The notes under the pieces were generated by a model, which worked only from the letters and a program-made list of their open reading frames with translations, had not been told where the DNA came from and ran no database searches. The position numbers and the translations under genes are program-made. A stretch of DNA of 64,000 nt from JACQFK01 sp964619955 (lineage in GTDB: Bacteria > Planctomycetota > MHYJ01 > JACPRB01): NCBI GenBank assembly GCA_964619955.1, contig CAZUJF010000010.1:62001-126000 (forward strand), written 5' to 3'. This document shows, in pieces, positions 16,919-26,077 of this stretch. Within the stretch, counting starts at the first letter, position 1; every line of letters starts with the position of its first letter.

Positions 16919-17476
16919 GTGTATTGCAAGCTCCTGTCCTGGATTGCGGGACCATTTCTGCTCGGGGCCGCCCTCAGGGCTCCCCAGACGGAGGTTCCGG
17001 AGGTCCAGCTCAAGGCGGCCTGGCTCTACAACTTCACGACGGAAACGGTCGCCCAGTGGCCCGCCACGGCGTTCGCAGCCCCCGAATCGCCCTTCCGCAT
17101 CGGCCTGATGGAGCCGGATCCCGCCCTTCAGACCGAACTGGAACTCCATTGCAAAGGCCTCAAGGGCCAGGGAAGGCCGATCCAGATTCTCAAGATCGCG
17201 AAGCCGGAGGACGCAAAGAGCTGCCACCTGCTCTTCCTGTCTCCGGCCGCCGCCGCCAAGTCCCAGGCCCTCCTGAAGGAGCTCCGGAAGTCCCCCCTGC
17301 TGACGATCGCCGACAACCCCGGCTTCTGCGAAATGGGGGGCGCCGTCCGCTTCTTCCATGCCGGCCCCCGGCTCCGCTGGGAGATCAACCCCAAAGCCAC
17401 CAAGCTTTCAGGGATCAGCATCCGGGGCCTGGTCCTCCAGCACGCCCGCCTCGTGGAGACGGAGGAGGAACGATGA
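16919..17476 (+). CDS. YfiR-family (DUF4154) periplasmic protein
   Basis: 185 aa from a GTG start, with an N-terminal signal peptide. DUF4154 hallmarks are present: VQLKAAWLYNFTTETVAQWP, FRIGLMEPDP, CHLLFLSPAAAAK, LLTIADNPGFCEMGGAVRFF and the end LSGISIRGLVLQHARLV. YfiR-type proteins are periplasmic regulators that control a membrane signalling partner. Here the partner is evidently the hybrid histidine kinase, whose start overlaps this stop (ATGA at 17473-17476). YfiR, kinase and TonB receptor form one putative signalling operon. Confidence 0.85.
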   Translation: MYCKLLSWIAGPFLLGAALRAPQTEVPEVQLKAAWLYNFTTETVAQWPATAFAAPESPFRIGLMEPDPALQTELELHCKGLKGQGRPIQILKIAKPEDAKSCHLLFLSPAAAAKSQALLKELRKSPLLTIADNPGFCEMGGAVRFFHAGPRLRWEINPKATKLSGISIRGLVLQHARLVETEEER

Positions 17477-19785
17477 GCCTCCTCAAGGCCCTGAGGGACT
17501 GGCCCCTCCGCCGAAAACTGGCCCTGATCGTGTCCGCCACCAGCGTCTTCGTCCTGGTCCTGGCCTGCGCCACCCTCCTGCTGGTGGACGCGCTGGCCGC
17601 CCGCCGGGCGAATTCCCTCGCCCTCCAAAGCCTCGCCGAACTCCTCGCGGAACAGAGCACGGCGGCCCTGGCGTTCGAGGATCCCAAGCTGGCCGACGCC
17701 CTGATCGCCTCGCTCCACACCAGCCGCGACCTTCATTCCGCCGCCCTTTTCGACCGTTCGGGACGCCCGTTCAGGACCTACCGGCGGGATCCGAAGGAGG
17801 CCTCCCAGATTGCGGGGCCCGGTCCGGACGGTCTGCGCTGGGAGGGCTCCCAGCTCGTCGCCGCCCACCCCGTCCTTCAGGAGGGGCGCCGCGTCGGCAC
17901 GGTGGTCCTCGCCTCCGATCTCGCGAGCTCCCGCTCGCGTCTGCGCTTCGGCATCCTCACCGCGCTGGCCACGCTGGTCGCCGCCGGCCTCATCGCCGTC
18001 GCCCTGGCCCTCCGCTTCAGCCGCAGCATCGTCGATCCCGTCACGTCCCTCTCGCGGGCCATGAGAGACATCGCGCACTCCAAGAACTACCACACGCGCC
18101 TGCAGGCCTCCTCGGGGGACGAACTGGGCGACCTGGTGCACGTCTTCAACCAGATGCTCGCGGCCGTCCACGAACGCGACGTCGCGCTCGGGCGGACCTC
18201 CTCGATCATCGATGCGACCATCGATTTCGTCGGCATCGCGGACCCCGAGGGACGGATCCTCTTCCTCAATCCCGCCGCGCTCCGCATGATCGGCCTCCCG
18301 CCCGGCGAAGACTACTCCCGGCTCCGGATCGCGGACTGTCATCCCGAGGCGACCGGCAAGATGCTCCTGTCGAGCGCGATCCCGGCGGCCCTCCGGGACG
18401 GCACCTGGGCCGGCGAAAGCGCCCTCCAGACCCGGGAGGGCCGCAGCATCCCCGTCTCCCAGGTGGTGATCGCCCACAAGGACGGGCAGAACAGGCTCAC
18501 CTATCTTTCGACGATCATGCGCGATCTCAGGGAGGTCCGGAACGCCCAGGACGCCCTGAGGCGGAGCGAGGAGCAGCTCCGCATCGCCCAGAAGATGGAG
18601 GCGCTCGGACGCCTCGCCGGAGGCATCGCGCACGACTTCAACAACCTGCTCACGGTGATGGGCGGCCATGCCCAGATCATGAACCTCTCCCTTCCCGCGG
18701 AATCGGCCCTCCGGGATCACACCGAACAGGTCACCCGTGCCGTGGAACTCGCCAGCGCCCTCACCCGGCAACTGCTGGCGTTCAGCCGCCGGCAGGTCAT
18801 CCAGCCGCGAGTGCTGAACCTGAACACCGTGCTCCGGGAGACCGAAAAGCTGCTCCGCCGCCTCATCGGGGAAAACATCCATTTCAGCACGGTGATGGAG
18901 CCCGATCTCGGACGGGTCCGGGCGGACCCCAGCCAGATGGAGCAGATCATCATGAATCTGGCCGTCAACGCGCGCGACGCCATGCCGTCGGGCGGGAGAC
19001 TGGTCATCTCCACGGCCAACACGACGCTGGACGCCTCGGAGGCCGCCAGCCTGGAGCTCGATCGTCCCGGCCCCTACGTCCTCCTGACGGTGGAGGACGG
19101 CGGCACCGGCATCGATGCCGAGACTCTGGCGCATCTCTTCGAACCCTTCTTCACCACGAAGGAGCGCGGACGGGGGACCGGTCTCGGGCTGTCCACGGTG
19201 TACGGAATCGTGAGACAGAGCGGCGGGGCGATCGGCGTGCAGAGCCGGCCCGGCGCCGGATCCACCTTCCGCGTCCTGCTACCCGCCGTTTCCGACGCCC
19301 TCGAGTCCGGGCCCGCCGCCCCGGCGGCTTCGAACTCCTCCCAAGGAACGGAAACCGTCCTGGTCGTGGAAGACGAAGAAGGGGTCCGCGGCGTGGTGCA
19401 CGCCGCACTCTCCCTGTCGGGGTACCGGGTGATCGCCCTCTCCGACCCGCTGTCCGCCCTCAAGATGATCCAGGAAGGCCGCCCCCGCATCGACCTGGTG
19501 GTCAGCGATGTCGTCATGCCGGGCATGAGCGGACCCGAAATGGTCCGCCGCATGCGGGGGGAGCGCGGAGATCTGGACATCCTCTTCATCTCCGGATATC
19601 CCGCGGACGAACTCGGCCCCGGATCCGGATTCGAAAACATTCCGGACGCCGACTTCCTGATGAAGCCGTTTTCCACGGCGGTCCTGGCCGGCAAGGTCCG
19701 CGCTTTGCTCGACCGCCGGCGCCGCGCGGCCGCGCCGCCCGCGGCCCTTCCCCGCCATCCTGAGCCCGGGGGAAGTCATGTTTAG
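17473..19785 (+). CDS. Hybrid sensor histidine kinase (CHASE-like, HAMP, PAS, HisKA, HATPase, REC)
   Basis: 770 aa; the start at 17473 was chosen over the longer open frame because of the ATGA overlap and the N-terminal membrane anchor (TM1 about 17-40). A small periplasmic CHASE8-like domain (about 45-150: LAELLAEQSTAALAFEDPKLADALIASL) is followed by TM2 (about 158-178), HAMP, a PAS domain (about 235-360), HisKA with the H-box GGIAHDFNN (His387), HATPase with NLAVNARDAMP and GTGLGLSTVYGIV, and a C-terminal receiver with LVVSDVVMPGMSG (phospho-acceptor Asp679) and KPF. The signal probably comes from the YfiR-like protein and TonB receptor. The output partner is not encoded nearby. Confidence 0.9.
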   Translation: MSLLKALRDWPLRRKLALIVSATSVFVLVLACATLLLVDALAARRANSLALQSLAELLAEQSTAALAFEDPKLADALIASLHTSRDLHSAALFDRSGRPFRTYRRDPKEASQIAGPGPDGLRWEGSQLVAAHPVLQEGRRVGTVVLASDLASSRSRLRFGILTALATLVAAGLIAVALALRFSRSIVDPVTSLSRAMRDIAHSKNYHTRLQASSGDELGDLVHVFNQMLAAVHERDVALGRTSSIIDATIDFVGIADPEGRILFLNPAALRMIGLPPGEDYSRLRIADCHPEATGKMLLSSAIPAALRDGTWAGESALQTREGRSIPVSQVVIAHKDGQNRLTYLSTIMRDLREVRNAQDALRRSEEQLRIAQKMEALGRLAGGIAHDFNNLLTVMGGHAQIMNLSLPAESALRDHTEQVTRAVELASALTRQLLAFSRRQVIQPRVLNLNTVLRETEKLLRRLIGENIHFSTVMEPDLGRVRADPSQMEQIIMNLAVNARDAMPSGGRLVISTANTTLDASEAASLELDRPGPYVLLTVEDGGTGIDAETLAHLFEPFFTTKERGRGTGLGLSTVYGIVRQSGGAIGVQSRPGAGSTFRVLLPAVSDALESGPAAPAASNSSQGTETVLVVEDEEGVRGVVHAALSLSGYRVIALSDPLSALKMIQEGRPRIDLVVSDVVMPGMSGPEMVRRMRGERGDLDILFISGYPADELGPGSGFENIPDADFLMKPFSTAVLAGKVRALLDRRRRAAAPPAALPRHPEPGGSHV

Positions 19786-19939
19786 ATCCGGAAGCCCGGC
19801 CTGGATCCTCGGGGCCCTCTTCCTGTCCGCTCCGGCCGCCGCCCAGGAGGAGACGCCCGAGGAATGCGGGGCGACCTCCGGCCTGATATCGACCGACGTC
19901 GTGCGCGGGGTCTACGCCTACCTGACGGCCCGTTTCTGA
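19778..19939 (+). pseudogene. 53-codon ORF resembling head and tail of a TonB-dependent receptor
   Basis: Starts inside the last codons of the kinase gene and ends 17 nt before the TonB receptor gene. It encodes a signal peptide (MFRSGSPAWILGALFLSAPAAAQ), a short acidic segment, and then TDVVRGVYAYLTARF. That tail matches the C-terminus of the neighbouring receptor (LDIDRAVFGYLTWRF), including the terminal Phe used for outer-membrane insertion. It looks like an internal-deletion remnant of a second receptor. A real small exported protein remains possible. Confidence 0.45.
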
Positions 19940-19955
19940 TTTAGGAATTCCGAAC

Positions 19956-21896
19956 ATGCTGTGGATCGCCGCCTTCCTCGCCTGGGGCCTCCAGGATCAG
20001 GATCCGGAGGCCGAGAAGACCCGTGCGAAGCTGCGCGCCATGAGCCTCGACGAACTGCTCGAGGTCCGCATCACGACGGTCTCCCGCCGCGAGGAACCCC
20101 TGGGACTGGTCCCGGCCGCGGTCAGCGTCCTGTCCGGGGAGGATCTTCGACGGATGGGATCCCGCAGCCTGCCGGAGGCGTTGCGCTATCTGCCGGGCGT
20201 CCAGGTGCTCCAGACGGACGGCAGCACCTGGGGCGTCTCCATCCGGGGCCAGAACGGACGCTTCGCCAACAAGCTGCAGGTCCTGGTCGACGGCCGCAGC
20301 GCCTACACCCCGCTCTTCTCGGGGGTCTTCTGGGAGCAGACCGACACGATGCTGGAGGACGTCGAGCGCATCGAGGTCGTGCGTGGGCCGGGGGCCTCCG
20401 TGTGGGGCGCCAACGCCGTGCACGGCGTCATCAATGTCATCACGAAGAAGGCGGCGGACACCCACGGCGGACTGCTCTCGGCGGGCATGGGCACGGAGGA
20501 GCTGGACTTCGCCGCGCTGCGCTGGGGCGGCTCCCTCGGGGACGACGTCGACTACCGGGCCTTCGTCAAGGAATTCAACCGCGACGAGAATTTCGAGGGC
20601 CACGACGACTGGTCCCAGGTCCGCGCCGGAGCGCGCATGGAGTGGCGGCCCACGAGGAAGGACGAGGTCGGCTGGTCGGGCGAGTACTACGACGCCGAGG
20701 CGCACCATGAGCGGACGGCCGCCTATCTGACTCCGCCGAACTCCCGCACCTGGGTGGACCGCGAGGATTTCTCGGGCGGCTTCATCACCGCCTGGTGGAC
20801 GAGGGATATGGGCGGCGCCGGCGATCTCAGGTTCCAGACCAGCTACGAATACGCGAATCGTCAGCGTGAGACCTCCGGCCAGGTCAGCAACATCCTCGAG
20901 GTGGACCTGATCCATTCGTTCAAACTCCTGGATTTCAACCAGGTCACCTGGGGGCTCGGCTATCGCGGCTACTGGGACGACATCCACAACACCTTCCAGC
21001 TGTCCTACGATCCGGACAAGGACCACCGCTACGCCGCCTCGCTCTTCGTGCAGGATGAGGCGGAGCTGGTGAAGGATCTGCTCTGGTTCACCCTGGGAAC
21101 CAAGCTCGAATACAACGACAGCACGGGCCTGGAACCGCAACCCACCCTGCGGCTCGGCCTGAAGCCCGCCGAGGGGCACTACCTCTGGGCGTCCGCCTCC
21201 CGCGCCGTGCGCACGCCGTCGAGGGCGGACGAGGACCACACGGTGAACGTCGCGGTTTTCGGGCCCACCGTGGTTTCCGTCACGGGGAATTCGGACATCC
21301 GAGAAGAAGAAATGACCGCCTACGAGGCGGGCTATCGCCTGAAGCTGGGCGCGCGGATGACCGTGGACCTGGCCGTCTTTTACAATGTCTACGAGGACCT
21401 CATCCAGAGCGTTCCCGCGGGGGTCTTCGTCAGCACCACCGACAACGTGATCGAGGGGACGGCGCGCGGGGCGGAAGTGGAAGTGGTGGTCGACGTGCTG
21501 AAGGACTGGCGCCTCCGGGCCGCCTACAGCTACCTCGACCCCCATTACGAGGAGCAGGGGGATGCGGACGCTTCCGCTCGCGCCACGGCCGAGGGTCTGG
21601 AGAACGTGGAAGTCCGTCATCGCGCATCGATCTGGTCCTTCATGAGCCTGCCTTGGGACTTCGAAGTGGACGTCGGCTACCGCTTCGTGGACCGGACGAT
21701 CACACCGAAGATGAGCAGCTGGGCCGAGATGGATGCCCGCATCGGCTGGAGGGGCGTCAAGGGGCTTGAGGTCGGCGTGGCAGGAAGAAACTTGCTGCAC
21801 GATCACCATCAGGAGACCGCCGCGGCCACCAGCGGCGGCGTCACGGTCCTGGACATCGACCGCGCGGTCTTCGGCTACCTGACCTGGAGATTCTAG
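19956..21896 (+). CDS. TonB-dependent outer-membrane receptor
   Basis: 646 aa. A short signal is followed by a TonB-box-like/plug region (about 30-160: SLDELLEVRITTVSRREEPLGLVPAAVSVLSGEDLRRMG, then LPGVQVL, VDGRS, VERIEVVRGPGASVWGANAVHGVINVITK) and a 22-strand-type beta barrel ending in Phe (FGYLTWRF). The start of the mature protein lacks a clear signal-peptidase site, so export should be verified. Such receptors import or sense ligands; here it is paired with YfiR-like and hybrid-kinase genes, suggesting ligand-responsive signalling. The stop codon interlocks with that of the convergent DUF1501 gene (21893-21896). Confidence 0.9.
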   Translation: MLWIAAFLAWGLQDQDPEAEKTRAKLRAMSLDELLEVRITTVSRREEPLGLVPAAVSVLSGEDLRRMGSRSLPEALRYLPGVQVLQTDGSTWGVSIRGQNGRFANKLQVLVDGRSAYTPLFSGVFWEQTDTMLEDVERIEVVRGPGASVWGANAVHGVINVITKKAADTHGGLLSAGMGTEELDFAALRWGGSLGDDVDYRAFVKEFNRDENFEGHDDWSQVRAGARMEWRPTRKDEVGWSGEYYDAEAHHERTAAYLTPPNSRTWVDREDFSGGFITAWWTRDMGGAGDLRFQTSYEYANRQRETSGQVSNILEVDLIHSFKLLDFNQVTWGLGYRGYWDDIHNTFQLSYDPDKDHRYAASLFVQDEAELVKDLLWFTLGTKLEYNDSTGLEPQPTLRLGLKPAEGHYLWASASRAVRTPSRADEDHTVNVAVFGPTVVSVTGNSDIREEEMTAYEAGYRLKLGARMTVDLAVFYNVYEDLIQSVPAGVFVSTTDNVIEGTARGAEVEVVVDVLKDWRLRAAYSYLDPHYEEQGDADASARATAEGLENVEVRHRASIWSFMSLPWDFEVDVGYRFVDRTITPKMSSWAEMDARIGWRGVKGLEVGVAGRNLLHDHHQETAAATSGGVTVLDIDRAVFGYLTWRF

Positions 21897-23320
21897 GCCA
21901 GGATCTCGCTGATCCTGTGGCCGTGCACGTCCGTCAGGCGGCGCTGCAGGCCGTTGTGGTACCAGGTCACCTTCGTGTGATCCAGGCCCAGCAGGTGCAG
22001 CACCGTCGCGTAGTAGTCCCAGACCGTCGTGATCTTCTCCACCGAGCGGCGGCCGAACTCGTCCGTGGCGCCGTGGCTCACCCCGCCCTTCACGCCCGCC
22101 CCCAGCATCCAGCAGGTGAACCCGTCGGGGTTGTGGTCGCGCCCGCGCGTCCCGGCCTGGTGGGTCGGCATGCGGCCGAACTCGGTCGTCCAGAGGACCA
22201 GCGTCTCGTCCAGCATGCCCCGCTGCTTGAGGTCCGAGAGCAGCGCCGCCGTCGGCTGGTCGAAGATCGGTGCGTGACGCTCGTAATCCTCCTTCAGCGT
22301 CTTGTGCGCGTCCCAGTTCAGGAAGCCGTCCACCCCCGACGCGCGCGAGGCGCAGTAGAGGTTCACGAAGCGCACGCCGCGCTCCAGCAGGCGCCGGGAA
22401 AGCAGGCAGTTCCGGGCGTACGAGGCCTTGAGCGGGTTCGGGTCCGCCACGCCGTAGGCCTTGCGGACATGCTCCGGCTCGGAGGCGAAATCCGCGACCT
22501 CCGGGGCGGAGAGCTGCATGCGCGCGGCGAGTTCGTAGGAGGCGATGCGCGCCTGCAGCTCCGAGGTGCCGGGATGCTCGGCGGCGTGGCGTCGGTTCTG
22601 GCGCTCCAGGAGCTCCCGGACCGCCTCCTCCGAGCCGGGTGCGCCCGCCTCGGACGGCCGAAGGTTCCGAATCGGCTGCTGTTCCGCAAGCACGATCCCC
22701 TGGTGCTCGGCGGGCAGGAAGCCGTTGCTCCAGTTGGCCTTCCCGTTCGGCGGTTCGCCCCGCAGGTCCGGGATCGCGACGTAGCCGGGCAGGTTCTCGT
22801 TCTCGCGCCCCAGCGCGTGGCTCACCCAGGCACCCGCCGCCGGGAACCCTTCGGTCGCGTGGCCGGTGTTCATGAACACGCACCCGGGCCCGTGCGTGTT
22901 CGTTTTGGACACCATCGAATGGATGAACGCGATGTCGTCCACATGCCGCGCCAGGTTCGGCAGCAGGCTCGTGATGCGCTTCCCGCTCTCCCCCGCCGCC
23001 ACGAAGGGCCACGGGCTCTTCATCAGGTTGCCGTTCTTCCCCTGGAACGAGACCATGTTCTCCTCACCCGGCAGCGGCTTGCCGTCGAGACGCTCGAGGG
23101 ACGGCTTGTAGTCCCAGAGGTCCAGATGCGAGGCGGCCCCCGGGCAGAAGATCTGCAGGACCCGTTTGGCCCGGGCGGGATACTGCGGGCCTTTCCGGAC
23201 TTCCTGGGCCGCAAGATCCCGGGACAGCAGGCCGGCCAGCCCGACGCCGGCCAGGCCCGTCGCCACGTCCCCGAGGAAGCCGCGGCGGGAGAGGACCTGC
23301 TCCAGGAGCTCCGGATTCAT
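21893..23320 (-). CDS. DUF1501 protein (sulfatase-like fold, Tat-exported)
   Basis: 475 aa. The Tat-type N-terminus is SRRGFLGDVATGLAGVGLAGLL. The typical DUF1501 segments are present: CPGAASHLDLWDYKP, SMVSKTNTHGPGCVFMNTG, RNCLLSRRLLERGVRFVNLY, WDAHKTLKEDY and WTTEFGRMPTHQAGTRGRDHN, the conserved alkaline-phosphatase-like metal-site block. These proteins are extremely abundant in Planctomycetota and are almost always paired with a PSD1/DUF1549 protein, as here (the PSD1 gene is 7 nt upstream). The exact substrate is not established; roles in polysaccharide breakdown have been suggested. Confidence 0.9.
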   Translation of the reverse strand: MNPELLEQVLSRRGFLGDVATGLAGVGLAGLLSRDLAAQEVRKGPQYPARAKRVLQIFCPGAASHLDLWDYKPSLERLDGKPLPGEENMVSFQGKNGNLMKSPWPFVAAGESGKRITSLLPNLARHVDDIAFIHSMVSKTNTHGPGCVFMNTGHATEGFPAAGAWVSHALGRENENLPGYVAIPDLRGEPPNGKANWSNGFLPAEHQGIVLAEQQPIRNLRPSEAGAPGSEEAVRELLERQNRRHAAEHPGTSELQARIASYELAARMQLSAPEVADFASEPEHVRKAYGVADPNPLKASYARNCLLSRRLLERGVRFVNLYCASRASGVDGFLNWDAHKTLKEDYERHAPIFDQPTAALLSDLKQRGMLDETLVLWTTEFGRMPTHQAGTRGRDHNPDGFTCWMLGAGVKGGVSHGATDEFGRRSVEKITTVWDYYATVLHLLGLDHTKVTWYHNGLQRRLTDVHGHRISEILA

Positions 23321-23327
23321 GGCACCC

Positions 23328-26075
23328 TCAATCCAGGTAGATCAGTTCGTTCGTGTTCAGAAGGACCCGAGCGAAGGCTTTCAATCCCTGTCGCCCGATG
23401 AAGACCACGGCTTCGGCCTGCTCCTCCGGAGCGGGCGTCCGTCCGTAGGCCAGCGCAAACGCCAGCGTCACCTGCGCGGCGGGATCCTTCCCCGCCTCGC
23501 GGACGAGCCGCTCCGCCAGGAAGCCCGCCATGTCCGACGTGAACGAGTGGTTGAGCAGCGTCAGCGCCTGCAGCGGCGTCGTCGTGCGGGAGCGCCGCGG
23601 AGCCGAGAAGGCGCTGTCCGGACAGTCGAAATCCGTCAGCACATCCACCCGCGAAGCCCGCGCATTCTGATGGTAGACCGCGCGACGGTACGTCTCGGGG
23701 CCGTGGCGGTCCAGGGGGAGATAGGTCGCGACGTTGTCCTGCACGTACTGGTAGAGCCGGAAGCCGGGGCCGCCGCGGGGGGCCTCGAGCCGGCCCGCGA
23801 GCGCGAGCATCGTGTCACGCAATTCCTCCCCCGAGAGGCGGCGCGGCGGGAAGCGCCAGAGCAGGCGGCTGTCGGCGTCGATGCGGGCGGCTCCCTCGCG
23901 AAACGTCGCCGCTTGCTTGTAGGCCTGCGACGTCAGGATCAGGCGATGCAGCGATTTGAGCCTCCAGCCGCCGTCGACCAGCCGTCCCGCCAGCCAGTCC
24001 AGCAGGGCCGGATGACTCGGACGGCCGCCCATGTAGCCGAAGTCGCCGGGGGTGTCGACGAGGCCGGTCCCGAAATGGTAGTGCCAGATCCGGTTGACCA
24101 GGACGCGCGGCGTGAGCGGGTTGTCCGCGGCGGCGATCCAGCGGGCCAGCGCCAGGCGCCGTTCGCCCGCGGGCGCGGCGGCGTCCACCTTGTAGGGCTT
24201 CAGCGCCTCGCTCAGGAACGAGGGGCTCTCGGGTTCGGCAAGCTCCCCCCGCTTCTGGGGGTCGCCGCCGACGAAGACATGGACTGGACCCTCGGTCTTG
24301 CGGAGCTCGCCGATCCACCAGGAAGGCAGCGGCGGAAGGGCCGCGAGTTCCTTGTCGAGGCCTTCGCGGTTCCGGTCCAGCGCCGCCAGCCTCGTGCGAT
24401 CGTCCGGATTCAACTCACCGTCGATCAGGCGGCGCCGGCGCACGGCGGCGTTCGCAGGTTTTCGATCCCGGGAATCCGCCACGACGCGCCAGGCCTTGCC
24501 GTCCGTCGAGACTTCCAGGCGGTAATCGCCTAGGAAGCGCTCCGGCTTGCGGGCCGGATCCTTCAGACGGTCGTTGGAGAAGCTGATCCGCTGGATCTTC
24601 TGAAGGACGGGCAGTGCGACGGTGAGGACGGAGCCCGGCGCGGTCCAGCGCGTGCCCGGCAGCCCGTCGATGGCCGTGCGCGCGTCCGACTTGGCCCCGA
24701 GCGCGACGTTCTTCCCGTCGACGTTCCAGATCTCGAATTCATCGAGGCGCCAGCCGGCGCGCTCCTCGGGCGCATCGTCGCAGCGCTCGGCGATCAGGCG
24801 GACCTGGAGCGCCTCCACGGGCTCGAAGGCCTCTTCGGTGAGGAAGCGGTTCGGCGACTGCCGCGTCCATCCCGCCTCGATCGCGGCGCTTCTGGATTCG
24901 GCGCGGGCCAGGACGGCCGCCTCGAGCGCCGAGCGCTCCGAGGCCAGCGCCTTGCGGCGTTCCTGGATCGCGGCTTCCTTGGCGGCGCGCTCGCGGCGCT
25001 GCTCCGGGCTCGCGGCCGTCCGGTTCCCGTGATAGACGCCGCTGAAGCTGGCGTAGAGGCGGTAGTAGTCGGCCTGGAGGATCGGATCGAACTTGTGGTT
25101 GTGGCAGCGCGCGCAGCCGATCGTCACGCCGAGGAAGGCCTCGCCCGTCGCCCGGATGACGTCGTCCAGCGTGTCCGCCCGGATCCGCGCGGCCTGGACC
25201 GCGTCCTGATTGCCCACGTTGTCGTAGGGACCTCCAACCAGGAATCCCGTGCCGACCTCGACGTCGGGGTCGCCGTTCCCGACCACGTCCCCCGCCAGAT
25301 GCTCCAGCACCAAGCGGTCGAAAGGTTTGTCCTCGTTGAAGGAGCGGATGACGTAGTCGCGGAAGGGCCAGGCGTTGTCGAGGATGATGTTCCGTTCGAA
25401 GCCGGTGCTTTCGCCGAAACGGACGACGTCGAGCCAGTGGCGGCCCCAGTGTTCCCCGTACGAGGGCGAGGCCAGCAGGCGGTTCACGACCTTTTCGAAG
25501 GCGTCCGGAGCCGTATCCGCCAGGAACGCCTCCATTTCGGACGGCGTCGGCGGCAGGCCGCCGAGATCGTAGCTCACCCGGCGAAGGAGTTCGCGGCGCC
25601 CGGACGGCGGGGACGGCGTCAGCCCCTTCTCCGCCAACGAGGCGCGGACAAAGGCGTCGATCGGATGGGCCGCGCCGGCCGGCGGCGGGCTCTTCGACAG
25701 CGGCCGCAGCGACCACCAGGACTTGTCCGCCTTGGAGCGCTCCCGGAGGACGAGGCCCTCCGGCCAGCGGGCCCCCGCCGCGATCCAGCGCCGCAGCAGC
25801 TCGATCTGGGCGGGCTCGAGGGGATCTCCGTCCTTCGGCATCTTCGGACGACGTCCTCCCGGTCCCGCCGTCAGCGCCTTGAGCAGCACGCTCTCGCGCG
25901 GCTTCCCCGGCGAGAGCCATTCGTTCGCGGCCAGGTCGGCGGGGGTCGCCAAGGAGAGGTCCCCCTTGCGGATGCCCGGCTGATGGCAGGGCAGGCAGCG
26001 GCGTTCGATGAGCGGGGCCAGGTCGCGGGCGAAGTCGACCGGGTCCTGGGCCAGGAGGAGGATCAACCATCCCAT
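23328..26075 (-). CDS. PSD1/DUF1549/DUF1553 cytochrome-type protein with discoidin-like insert
   Basis: 915 aa starting 2 nt after the GntR gene's stop; the longer upstream frame is GntR antisense-frame sequence and was not used. Order: signal peptide; PSD1 haem domain with CLPCH (about residue 29); DUF1549 (about 150-350) with the second haem-like motif CARCHNHKFDP; a discoidin/F5-8C-like insert (about 420-540: IWNVDGKNVALGAKSDARTAIDGLPGTRWT); DUF1553 (about 600-890: TPRVLVNRIWHYHFGTGLVDTPGDFG, LTLLNHSF). Exported, probably acting with DUF1501 in glycan degradation. Confidence 0.9.
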   Translation of the reverse strand: MGWLILLLAQDPVDFARDLAPLIERRCLPCHQPGIRKGDLSLATPADLAANEWLSPGKPRESVLLKALTAGPGGRRPKMPKDGDPLEPAQIELLRRWIAAGARWPEGLVLRERSKADKSWWSLRPLSKSPPPAGAAHPIDAFVRASLAEKGLTPSPPSGRRELLRRVSYDLGGLPPTPSEMEAFLADTAPDAFEKVVNRLLASPSYGEHWGRHWLDVVRFGESTGFERNIILDNAWPFRDYVIRSFNEDKPFDRLVLEHLAGDVVGNGDPDVEVGTGFLVGGPYDNVGNQDAVQAARIRADTLDDVIRATGEAFLGVTIGCARCHNHKFDPILQADYYRLYASFSGVYHGNRTAASPEQRRERAAKEAAIQERRKALASERSALEAAVLARAESRSAAIEAGWTRQSPNRFLTEEAFEPVEALQVRLIAERCDDAPEERAGWRLDEFEIWNVDGKNVALGAKSDARTAIDGLPGTRWTAPGSVLTVALPVLQKIQRISFSNDRLKDPARKPERFLGDYRLEVSTDGKAWRVVADSRDRKPANAAVRRRRLIDGELNPDDRTRLAALDRNREGLDKELAALPPLPSWWIGELRKTEGPVHVFVGGDPQKRGELAEPESPSFLSEALKPYKVDAAAPAGERRLALARWIAAADNPLTPRVLVNRIWHYHFGTGLVDTPGDFGYMGGRPSHPALLDWLAGRLVDGGWRLKSLHRLILTSQAYKQAATFREGAARIDADSRLLWRFPPRRLSGEELRDTMLALAGRLEAPRGGPGFRLYQYVQDNVATYLPLDRHGPETYRRAVYHQNARASRVDVLTDFDCPDSAFSAPRRSRTTTPLQALTLLNHSFTSDMAGFLAERLVREAGKDPAAQVTLAFALAYGRTPAPEEQAEAVVFIGRQGLKAFARVLLNTNELIYLD

Positions 26076-26077
26076 GC

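Noticed and set aside
19941..23012. 1023-codon minus-strand ORF
   Set aside because: Overlaps the TonB receptor and DUF1501 genes in other frames; no recognisable domain.
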